Source of the DNA: CAYFJO01 sp964343305
GTDB lineage: Bacteria; Planctomycetota; Planctomycetia; Pirellulales; Pirellulaceae
Direction of reading: 5' to 3'
Length of the DNA: 31,613 bases
Assembly (NCBI GenBank): GCA_964343305.1
Contig: CAYFJO010000083.1
Location: 1-31,613, forward strand
Positions 24,450 to 31,613 of the stretch are shown piece by piece. Position 1 is the first letter of the stretch. Every line of letters begins with the position of its first letter. Position numbers and translations under genes: made by a program. The notes beneath the pieces are model-generated. The model was not told the origin of the DNA, did no database searches, and was given only the letters and a program-made list of their open reading frames with translations.

Positions 24450-26459
24450 TTATTTGCCAAGCGTTTTGTTCCACGCAGCAAGTGGCTTCATTTGTTCGGT
24501 CACGCTGTTGTCACCATCAATGAAGTTTACATTCCGCGGGCAAACGAGCGCCGCGAGATGTACGACGTCAAAGTTCTCAAGCAATCCGAAGCAAAACAAT
24601 TCTGGGATTTTGTTTGCTGTTTCGTTCCGCGCAATGAGTTCCTTGAAACTGCTGATCGCACCGTGCAATTGAACGGCAGCGATCGCGTCGGTCTCGATTG
24701 CCGCCGCGGTTAGTGCAATCGTACTGGTCCGTGAGCCGTCGGCAATCACAACGGGCGCTTTACCACCAGTGTTTTTTGCCCATCGCGCAACGGCCGCGAT
24801 TTGATTCGCTTGAACTCCAAGTGGTCGCCGTCCCACGGTCGCGATCATGAAGGCGAACAGGAAATCCTTTTGCGAAACTTTGGCCTCGCCGAAATAAAAC
24901 GGATCGACGGCCAAGACGCGCTTGTTGTCGGTGACGAGTGCGCTAACCTGCGCGGAACAAGACATCCGTCCCTGGTCGCTAATCACGATGGCCGCGCCGT
25001 CCGCGTCGGGCGGATCAAATTCAGTCACGGGCACCGTCCAACTGTCGCCCACTCGAAGCCGCCAGTAGGTGATTCGCATGCCGGCGCGCGTGAACGAATC
25101 CTGTTGTTGAACCTTGTAATCGTATGGCTCGCGATCCGAACGGATGATGTTGTTCAACAACTCGCGCGAACTTTCTTGCCAGGCAACCGCGTCTGCTCGA
25201 TTGGTAGGCAAAGCGTCTTGCTTTGGCAAGGGCTTACTGAGTTGGAGCGCGAGGCTGTTAAATGTCGCGTTGTCATCTGGAATGGGCACGTTGAGTTTGT
25301 CTTTCGTTTTGATCTCGCTGGCACATTCAATTTCTTTCGAATCATAAGACGTGTCGCCCGCGTAGAAATGGTCGCCAATCATGCGATACAGGGCCTGGCG
25401 ATTGTCTTGTCCAAAATTGTGCGTGCCAGGATCGACGTTCACGTGCGAACGCAGTCGCTCGCGCTGGTCGAACAATTTGTAAATCGGCTCGGCGGCGTCC
25501 ATCAACGGTTGCAATGCATACGTCGCTTCGAAACAGCAATTGTCCGTCTTGTTGAAGGTCAACAGACCGGCTCGCGGAGCCAGCATCGCCGTCAAATGTG
25601 TGTAGTCGGCGTACGCGGCGAGATCGTTGGGTGTTTGTTCGGAATCACCGAGGTCCTTGAACTGCCGCGCGCGTGTGATGAAGCTTGAGTAGCCAGCCAC
25701 GGGATTCGACAACGTGACTCGCGTGTCCAGCGAACTAATGACGATGGTCTGCCAACCGCCTCCCGACAGTCCCGCCACACCGACACGCTTGGGATCCGCA
25801 TTTTTGTGAGCCAGCAGCACGTCGAGTCCACGTTTCATCGCCAGATAGAACGGAGCCAAACCACTTGTGCCGCACAAGTCGAGTTGGTTCATCGCGTAAT
25901 GGGCGTTGCCGGACGATTGGAGCTGGCCCATGCCGATCCATTCGACATTCAATGCGATCATGCCGCGTTTGGCCTGATTGATACAGCGAGTCTGCTTGTA
26001 GTCGGCCGCCTTGCCGTTCGCTCGATCGTGTCCGTTGACATTCATGATGACGGGCACTTTGCCATCGAGTTTCAATGGTTCGTACAACAACGCGGGAATC
26101 CACATGCCAGGGACGGCTTCGAATCGGAGCTTCTTGATACGGTAGCTCTCGCCGCCGTCAATCACGTCGAGCCATTCGACCTTCGTATCCATCTCACGCC
26201 ACTTCGCGGCTTCGCCACGATAGACGACCTTGTTCAACACATCCTGCCGAATCTGTGTGGCAATTTTCTCCCACTCGGCCTGAGACTTTACGTCTGGCAT
26301 CGTTGGCACGCGTGTTTCCGTGAAGTATTGAGCTTCGGCCAGCGTCTGTTCGGAACCGATGATCGGTCGCTGGAGATACGATTTGATTTGCGCTTCGTCG
26401 AGCGCAGTGGTAACGCTGCATGGAAACAGGACAAGAAGAAGAGCGAGTCGATGAAGCAT
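24450..26459 (-). CDS. Secreted two-part alpha/beta hydrolase (acetyl xylan esterase-like) with degenerate second half
   Basis: From the ATG at 26459 (GAGG 8 nt upstream) the protein has 669 residues; the frame extends 288 nt further up but that part looks non-coding. Residues 1-19 form a signal peptide. The first half has the hydrolase core: NVNGHDRANGK (140-150), VGVAGLSGGGWQ (226-237, Ser232) and DPGTHNFG (343-350, His347). The second half (about 430-669) again looks like an alpha/beta hydrolase fold (AAIVISDQGR, RVLAVDPFYFGE, VVIADGSRTSTIALTAAA), with Ser576 or Ser579 near the elbow position but no clean GxSxG and no obvious His. It is the first gene of the five-gene minus-strand cluster. 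Confidence 0.8.
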   Translation of the reverse strand: MLHRLALLLVLFPCSVTTALDEAQIKSYLQRPIIGSEQTLAEAQYFTETRVPTMPDVKSQAEWEKIATQIRQDVLNKVVYRGEAAKWREMDTKVEWLDVIDGGESYRIKKLRFEAVPGMWIPALLYEPLKLDGKVPVIMNVNGHDRANGKAADYKQTRCINQAKRGMIALNVEWIGMGQLQSSGNAHYAMNQLDLCGTSGLAPFYLAMKRGLDVLLAHKNADPKRVGVAGLSGGGWQTIVISSLDTRVTLSNPVAGYSSFITRARQFKDLGDSEQTPNDLAAYADYTHLTAMLAPRAGLLTFNKTDNCCFEATYALQPLMDAAEPIYKLFDQRERLRSHVNVDPGTHNFGQDNRQALYRMIGDHFYAGDTSYDSKEIECASEIKTKDKLNVPIPDDNATFNSLALQLSKPLPKQDALPTNRADAVAWQESSRELLNNIIRSDREPYDYKVQQQDSFTRAGMRITYWRLRVGDSWTVPVTEFDPPDADGAAIVISDQGRMSCSAQVSALVTDNKRVLAVDPFYFGEAKVSQKDFLFAFMIATVGRRPLGVQANQIAAVARWAKNTGGKAPVVIADGSRTSTIALTAAAIETDAIAAVQLHGAISSFKELIARNETANKIPELFCFGLLENFDVVHLAALVCPRNVNFIDGDNSVTEQMKPLAAWNKTLGK

Positions 26460-26600
26460 CGTGGTGACCTCAATTTCGGTGGGCAGTGTGGGCGGCAGAC
26501 CACAGTTTGCGCCATTCATCGGCCGGAAACAACTATCTTGTCGTGTCCGGGATAGGCGAAAGCCTGTACTGTAACGGGAAGTGTCTTGATTTTGAGTTGT

Positions 26601-26634
26601 AGACTTCCGAAGTTTCGGAAGACTTCGGAAGTCT
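26601..26634. repeat. 34-bp nested palindrome with TTCGGAA cores
   Basis: AGACTTCCGAAGT (26601-26613) and ACTTCGGAAGTCT (26622-26634) are perfect 13-bp inverted arms around an 8-nt loop TTCGGAAG. Each arm contains its own odd palindrome, ACTTC-C-GAAGT and ACTTC-G-GAAGT. No T-tract follows, and the flanking genes diverge. Confidence 0.85.
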
Positions 26635-26681
26635 GATTCGGGCCAACACATCAATAGGACACCACCTTGCAACGCTTCAAC

Positions 26682-26711
26682 TTGCCTCGTCGCATTCATC
26701 AATGGTATGAT
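26682..26711 (+). promoter_or_regulatory. Possible sigma-70-type promoter of the five-repeat protein gene
   Basis: TTGCCT (26682-26687) and TATGAT (26706-26711) are separated by 18 nt. The -10 box is a good match and the -35 a fair one. Transcription would start about 44 nt before the ATG at 26762. Confidence 0.35.
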
Positions 26712-26761
26712 TTCGTTGTCCGTGGCAAGGCAACCGGAATCACACACTTCTCGATTCCAAC

Positions 26762-29752
26762 ATGAACAAACTCACCTTGGTTGCCATCTTCGCATTCGCT
26801 CCCATGGTTGCCAGTGCTCAGCCGGTTGGCGATGACGCTGACTACATGCGGCAAAAGTTGGCAGCGCCCGTAACCATGCGTTCTGTCGACGCACCCCTAT
26901 TGCGGGTGATCAATCACTTGAGAAATCAAACGGGGGCGAGCATCGCGTTCCACGAGTCGCACGGCACGGCTCGCGTAACCTGTGATATTCGACGTCTGCC
27001 GTTGCGTTCAGCGCTCGATTCGATCCTTGTCGATTCAAATCTCATTTGGGACGCAACCGGTCGCACGATCGTCGTTGCGTGCAAGCAAGACATTCTTTCG
27101 AACTTGCGAACCCGGATTTACAGTCTCGATCAATCTCGGCTCAAGCTGCCCACAGCGATCGATGTTTTAATGTCAAAGGTCACACCTGAGGAATGGAGTG
27201 ACATCGGCGGAGCGGCGTCCATCGTGACTTCCGGGAACTCGTTGATGATCAGCCACACGTGGCAGGGGCACGAGCAAATCCGTAGCTACTTGCAGAGCAT
27301 GGCCGATCGTTCCAAGCCAGTCGCTGCCCCTGCTAGCGCACCGAAGGCGAAGTTCGTCACGATTCCTTCGACGAGTGCCGCTGACACCATCGCCGATTTG
27401 CGTGAGTCGAGGTTGATGCGAAAAAAAGTCACGCTTGATGTCATCGAAGAATCGCTCGGCAGTGTCGTCAAACAACTCAACACGATCAGCCCGTATCCAA
27501 TTCGCCTAGACCTGGCGTCGCTCGAAGAAGTGGGAATCGCTGGCGACACGCCCATCACAATTGATGTAAGAGGCATGCCGCTAAGTTCGGCACTTGCCCA
27601 CATGCTGCGGCCAATTGAATTGGTTTGCACGCCGATCGACGGACATCTGGTCATTACGACACCTGAAATCGGGGAAGACAATCTGCGTACGCGGTACTAC
27701 TCGTTGGACGACCTGTTGATCGACGAAGTCGAGTCCGAACAATGCGAAGCGATTCGAGAGCTGATGGTGACGGTCATTGCACCGCACTTGTGGGACGAGG
27801 TTGGTGGATTTGGAACTGCCGAAATCGTAAACAGCCGTATTCTGCGAGTCAGTCACATGCCGCGCGTTCAGGAGCAGATCGTCAATTGCCTTGACTTACT
27901 GCGAGGCGTATGTGATCGCCAAAACCAGGGTCACCTCGAATCGACGTTGATTGCATCGCCACAAATGCAAGCCAGCGTCGCCGAGATGCGGAAAGCGTTA
28001 CAACGACCTGCTGTGACGCAGTCATTCGTGGACACGGAAATGTACGAGGTCGTCGCGATCCTTTCGAAATCGGCGGGCGTTCCGATGTTGTTCGACACGC
28101 GGGCGATGGACATCATGGGAATTGGCAATGACACGCCGATTACAGCCAAGGTTGTGGACGTTTCGATTGAATTTGCGCTGCGACAAATCCTGCGGACTCG
28201 AGATTTGACTTTCATTTTTTTAGACGATGCCGTGCTCATCACGACGCCCGAAGAAGCCGAAGCCGAACTCATTGAGCGCATCTATCCCGTTGCCGATCTT
28301 GTGACCTTCGACAGAAACCTCTCGGCGGAAAACAGCAAGCTTCTGGCAGAAAATTTGCTCGATGTGACCGAAGACGTCATCGAGCCGCATACTTGGTCCA
28401 GCGTTGGCGGACCGGGATCGTCCTACGTGATCCCCGGCATGTGGGCCATGGTGATTTCGCAAACGGAAGACGTACAACGACGCGTTGGACCGCTGTTGGC
28501 AGAACTGCGACAAGCAAAATCGTTTGCACAAAACTGGCCGGAGAATGCCGAACCGCAGCCGCTGATGTTGGATTCGATGTTCTCGCAAAAACGTCTCACA
28601 CAGGCGATGTCGCGAGATGCATCCGTGCTGCGGTTTTCCGAAACGCCGCTCGACCAGATTACCGCGGCCATCCGGCGCACTTACAACATTCCGTTGGCAC
28701 TCGACACGCGAGCGCTAGAAGACATCGGAATCGAAACAACCACGCCCGTGACATTTGATGGTCGCGGCCTGACGCTTGGTCCCGCGCTTCGACATCTTTT
28801 GCGAAGTCTCGAATTGACGACGACGATCCAAGACGAAACGCTCATGATTACCGAGCCGTATGTCGCAGAGTCGCAACTGTTGACGGCGATCTATCCCATT
28901 TCCGACCTGATCTTGGACAAAACCAGCCAATCGGGTCAAACGAGTGAGGGTGCAGTCGCATTCCTTAGGCACGGGGACTACGACTCGCTGATCGAAACCA
29001 TCACAGGCGTCATCGATCCCGATTCGTGGGACAAACTTGGTGGGCCTGCCGTTGTGAAAATCTACCGCCCGGCCCAATCATTGCTCATCTCCCACGTGCT
29101 GGAGGGACACCAACAGGTTGGCGAGTTGCTCGGCGCATTGCGATCCGCTCGCAAGCACCTCGCCACAAACCCGATTCCCGGGCGAAAGCCGATCTTCGTC
29201 GGCAGCGAGCGAGAGAAAGCGATCATCATCGCGATGCGACGCAACATCGAAACCTTTTACTTTGACAAAACGAAGCTCTCCGATGTCGCTCGATCATTGT
29301 CGCGCGTTTATGGAATTCCAGTCCACGTTGACGAGTTTGGACTAGATTCATCTGGCATTTCTCCGGACCTACGCGTGAGTGCGGCGGTCGGTTCCGTCTC
29401 GCTTGGCCAAGCAATGCGGTTGGCGCTCGACCCCGTCGATCTGGCTTGGACGATTCGCGACGATGCGGTACTGATCACGACCCAAGAAGAAGCGGAATCG
29501 TCGCTGCTCCGGCGGATATATTTCGTTCGCGATCACGTGCCGGCCATGTCAGATAAAGAATTGGATTTCGAGCCACTTATGGACTCCATCATGGAGGACG
29601 TCGTGGCCGATTCGTGGGACCAGGTCGGCGGCATCGGCGTGATCAAGCCTCTGCCGATCCTTGGAGCGGTCCTGATCGCCCAAACAGAAGAAGTGCATGA
29701 GTGCGTCGAACGGTACTTAACGAATCTTGCGAGTCGGCAATACCAGCCTTGA
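26762..29752 (+). CDS. Exported protein of five tandem secretin-N/STN-like repeats
   Basis: The 996-residue protein has a signal peptide (1-19, MNKLTL...ASAQ) and then five repeats of about 160-190 residues, near 27-183, 213-383, 405-585, 610-797 and 818-991. Each repeat has a short STN/secretin N0-like part (for example IAGDTPITIDVRGMPLSSAL, then a HLVITT or AVLITT strand), a RIYSL/RYYSLDDLL/RIYPVADLV line and a second part with a W..(V/I/L)GG landmark at W145, W344, W545, W756 and W952, closing with an ISHT or ISQT strand and a helix. N-domains of secretins normally precede a pore; here there is no pore domain or TonB plug. It may form an elongated periplasmic scaffold. No clear Shine-Dalgarno is seen. 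Family function is unknown. Confidence 0.8.
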   Translation: MNKLTLVAIFAFAPMVASAQPVGDDADYMRQKLAAPVTMRSVDAPLLRVINHLRNQTGASIAFHESHGTARVTCDIRRLPLRSALDSILVDSNLIWDATGRTIVVACKQDILSNLRTRIYSLDQSRLKLPTAIDVLMSKVTPEEWSDIGGAASIVTSGNSLMISHTWQGHEQIRSYLQSMADRSKPVAAPASAPKAKFVTIPSTSAADTIADLRESRLMRKKVTLDVIEESLGSVVKQLNTISPYPIRLDLASLEEVGIAGDTPITIDVRGMPLSSALAHMLRPIELVCTPIDGHLVITTPEIGEDNLRTRYYSLDDLLIDEVESEQCEAIRELMVTVIAPHLWDEVGGFGTAEIVNSRILRVSHMPRVQEQIVNCLDLLRGVCDRQNQGHLESTLIASPQMQASVAEMRKALQRPAVTQSFVDTEMYEVVAILSKSAGVPMLFDTRAMDIMGIGNDTPITAKVVDVSIEFALRQILRTRDLTFIFLDDAVLITTPEEAEAELIERIYPVADLVTFDRNLSAENSKLLAENLLDVTEDVIEPHTWSSVGGPGSSYVIPGMWAMVISQTEDVQRRVGPLLAELRQAKSFAQNWPENAEPQPLMLDSMFSQKRLTQAMSRDASVLRFSETPLDQITAAIRRTYNIPLALDTRALEDIGIETTTPVTFDGRGLTLGPALRHLLRSLELTTTIQDETLMITEPYVAESQLLTAIYPISDLILDKTSQSGQTSEGAVAFLRHGDYDSLIETITGVIDPDSWDKLGGPAVVKIYRPAQSLLISHVLEGHQQVGELLGALRSARKHLATNPIPGRKPIFVGSEREKAIIIAMRRNIETFYFDKTKLSDVARSLSRVYGIPVHVDEFGLDSSGISPDLRVSAAVGSVSLGQAMRLALDPVDLAWTIRDDAVLITTQEEAESSLLRRIYFVRDHVPAMSDKELDFEPLMDSIMEDVVADSWDQVGGIGVIKPLPILGAVLIAQTEEVHECVERYLTNLASRQYQP

Positions 29753-29819
29753 AGATTCAGTGGTTGAATTAGTATTTTATAGGTTCGTTGACGTACACTT
29801 CCCTAACATCCATCGCACC

Positions 29820-31193
29820 ATGACTGACGAACCGAAAACGGACCTTAATCTCGGCGAACCACCCGGACGACTGAAATCCAACGGCCAAACGTCAGCCCCG
29901 GTTTGGGCTTTGGCGTTCTTTTCGCTCCAAATCGTAATCCTTGTTTGTGTGGCTTTTTCGCTGGTTCGGTCCAAGGAACAGCCGCTTCGCGACGAGCAAG
30001 GCGTTTCCGCCGAATCGCTCAAAGCGGTGGCATTGGAACTGGAAAACAAGAGCCTTCCGGGGCAATCGGCCGAGGCCTGGGAGAACTATCTTGCCGCCGC
30101 ACCGAACACCGACGCTCGCGCGGAGATTTTGTATCGCATCGGCCAGCAATACTTGAAGGCCGAGCAATACGGAGACGCAGCGGCAGCTTTCGTGCGTTGC
30201 GAACAGGAAGGTCTGGACGACGAATCTCTGAAGGCCAAACTCGGCGAGCACATGATCACTTGCCTGCGTCGACTGGGCCGCTATGGCGAAGTGGCCCGCG
30301 AGTTGTCGCGACGTGTGGAAGTTGGCGGGGACGAAGTGAAACAAGGCCGCGTGCTAGCCACGTTGGCGGGCGAGCCGCTCACCGAAGCCGACCTGGATCG
30401 CATGATCGAGCGCCGCGTTGACACCGAGTTGTCCGCACAAGGCGGCACAATCGACCAGTCTCGGCGAAAACAATTGATTCAGTTCTATTCCCGCCCCGAA
30501 TCGCGTCAGCAGTTGCTTCAAGAAATGCTCCGCATCCAATTGTTCACGCGCCGCGCGCGCGAGCTAAAACTGGATCGAAGTGAACAATATCTGGCGATGC
30601 GAGATTCGATTGTCGAAACCATTTTGGCAAATCAATTTCAAACACAGTTGCTGCAGAAAATCCAGCCGACCGACGTTGACTTGGAAGGATTTTACAAAGC
30701 AAATACGTCGCAATACCAAAGACCGGAATCCGTCCAAGCGATCTACGAAAAACTCAATGAAGACGACGATCCCGCAAAGTTACTCGAAGAAATCAAATCG
30801 GCCGACGATTTCAAGAAGTTTGTGAAGGCACGGCGAGAGGACGACGAGGAACTGGAACCGTTTACACTTGTACGCGGCGCAAGGCATCCGGACCTTGGCG
30901 ATACGACTCCGCTGTTTTCGCTGGCCGCTGGAAAATGGACGACGGAGCCACACGCCCACGGAGACGATCAATTCCTCGTTTTAATCGAGGAGAAAACTCC
31001 CGCGCACACGCCGCCACTGTCGGAGATTCGGCAACGCGTCGAACTGGATTATCGCCGGCGGAAGGAACGCGAAATCATGCAACAGTTGTTCGATGATCTG
31101 CTGGTCCGCTACGACGTCAAAATCATGCCACCGCCGACTAGCGACGATGTACAAAACAAGCCTGACGATTCGAGCGAGGAAGAGGAAGAGTGA
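29820..31193 (+). CDS. Membrane-anchored TPR and SurA/parvulin-like protein
   Basis: The ATG at 29820 gives 457 residues; the frame upstream to 29727 overlaps the previous gene and is unlikely. A single transmembrane helix (about 28-50) follows an N-terminal cytoplasmic stretch, so the rest should lie outside the cytoplasmic membrane. Residues about 64-170 look like TPR helices, about 180-290 like the SurA N-terminal chaperone helices (GEPLTEADLDRMIERRVDTE), and about 295-412 like a shortened parvulin domain (LFSLAAGKWTTEPHAHGDDQ), with usual parvulin catalytic residues not clear. The C-terminus ends in an acidic run SSEEEEE. A folding-helper role for exported proteins is likely, catalysis is doubtful. 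It overlaps the next gene by GTGA, and TTGAAG/TATTTT upstream (29749, 29773) is only a weak promoter guess. Confidence 0.72.
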   Translation: MTDEPKTDLNLGEPPGRLKSNGQTSAPVWALAFFSLQIVILVCVAFSLVRSKEQPLRDEQGVSAESLKAVALELENKSLPGQSAEAWENYLAAAPNTDARAEILYRIGQQYLKAEQYGDAAAAFVRCEQEGLDDESLKAKLGEHMITCLRRLGRYGEVARELSRRVEVGGDEVKQGRVLATLAGEPLTEADLDRMIERRVDTELSAQGGTIDQSRRKQLIQFYSRPESRQQLLQEMLRIQLFTRRARELKLDRSEQYLAMRDSIVETILANQFQTQLLQKIQPTDVDLEGFYKANTSQYQRPESVQAIYEKLNEDDDPAKLLEEIKSADDFKKFVKARREDDEELEPFTLVRGARHPDLGDTTPLFSLAAGKWTTEPHAHGDDQFLVLIEEKTPAHTPPLSEIRQRVELDYRRRKEREIMQQLFDDLLVRYDVKIMPPPTSDDVQNKPDDSSEEEEE

Positions 31194-31613
31194 ACGCAGG
31201 GCGGACAGGTTTATTCTTGCTCTTGGTGACCGTTGGATGCGGCGCGCCAAGCGCGGACCAGGATAAAGAATCGCCAAGTGATTCGAAGGCAGTAGCTCGC
31301 ACCAAGATCGAACGTGGGCCAGTCCGAGTCGAAGTTACCGTCGAACCCCATCCCGCGCGTTTGTCTGACGAACCAACGTTGACCGTGACGATCGATTATC
31401 AGCGCGGCGTCGACGTCGAAAAGCCGCCTTTCGGCGAATCGATTGGCGGATTTGGCATTCGGGATTTTCGCGAACCGCTTCCGGAAACCGGTGGTGATCG
31501 TGAAATCATTCGCCAAATCTATACGCTCGAACCAACACAGACCGGAAAACTTCAGATCGCGCCTATCACCGTCGCGTTCACGGACAATCGCGACAACGGC
31601 GACGGCAAAAAAC
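31190..31613 (+). CDS. Putative lipoprotein, C-terminus cut by window edge
   Basis: A GTG at 31190 overlaps the upstream stop as GTGA and opens a frame to the window end (141 codons seen). The first residues are hydrophobic and end in VTVGCGAPS, a lipobox-like site with Cys17, so the protein is probably lipid-anchored after export. The rest is beta-rich (VRVEVTVEPHPARLSDEPTL, TLEPTQTGKLQIAPITVAFT), similar in style to the first Ig-like domain of BatD proteins, which is only a resemblance. It is coupled to the SurA-like gene and presumably works with it in the cell envelope. Confidence 0.6.
   Translation, partial: MNAGRTGLFLLLVTVGCGAPSADQDKESPSDSKAVARTKIERGPVRVEVTVEPHPARLSDEPTLTVTIDYQRGVDVEKPPFGESIGGFGIRDFREPLPETGGDREIIRQIYTLEPTQTGKLQIAPITVAFTDNRDNGDGKK

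Larger units (their letters stand above)
26460..26761. other. 302-bp divergent intergenic region
   Basis: It separates the esterase gene (minus) from the five-repeat protein gene (plus) and should hold both promoters. It contains the nested palindrome at 26601-26634 and a plausible plus-strand promoter at 26682-26711. No gene is credible here. Confidence 0.6.

Noticed and set aside
26460..26747. N-terminal extension of the two-part esterase
   Set aside because: It would put 96 residues before a good signal peptide and run through the palindrome; GAGG supports the ATG at 26459.

Overview
The window reads as a chromosomal segment from a planctomycete, most likely Pirellulales-like. This rests on protein style: secreted PQQ-type beta-propellers beginning with DW..FRGPGGN or DWPMWR, a protein built from SW..VGG secretin-type repeats, a Tat-like RREFLAAS esterase, and nested palindromes in the intergenic gaps. 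There was no database search. No tRNA, rRNA, CRISPR array, insertion sequence or phage gene is visible. A run of exactly 100 N (5022-5121) marks a scaffold gap.

Left part (1-7052). A partial adenylate-forming ligase runs off the left edge on the minus strand. It diverges from a CDP-alcohol phosphatidyltransferase. Convergent to that is a tightly coupled minus-strand pair, an alpha/beta hydrolase and a glycerol-1-phosphate dehydrogenase, the enzyme that makes the archaeal-type glycerophosphate enantiomer. Then come a coiled-coil hypothetical gene, a 480-bp gap with a 64-bp nested palindrome, and a plus-strand pair: an unknown gene cut by the N gap, overlapping by ATGA with a SNF2-family ATPase.

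Middle part (7131-20841). A 1397-residue secreted mosaic protein (propellers plus degenerate methyltransferase-like, jelly-roll and malectin-like parts) diverges from a three-gene B12 operon: acyl-CoA mutase large subunit, B12-binding small subunit and a short MeaB-type GTPase. The large subunit carries Phe and Gln where methylmalonyl-CoA mutase has Tyr and Arg, which points to isobutyryl-CoA mutase-like chemistry. Ribosomal protein S1 (with a good terminator) and a sigma-70 factor follow. A divergent pair then encodes an SDR lacking its catalytic Ser and Tyr and a FabD-like acyltransferase.

Right part (19558-31613). Five minus-strand genes with short gaps (62 bp or less) look like one operon: a two-part esterase, a Tat-type esterase, a secreted helical/jelly-roll protein, a secreted propeller and AroA at the distal end. 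Divergent from it is a 996-residue exported protein made of five secretin-N/STN-like repeats, followed by a membrane-anchored TPR/SurA-like protein that overlaps a partial lipoprotein gene.

The strongest leads are the mutase substrate signature, the five-fold secretin-like protein, the mosaic propeller and three intergenic elements that share a palindrome-within-palindrome design.
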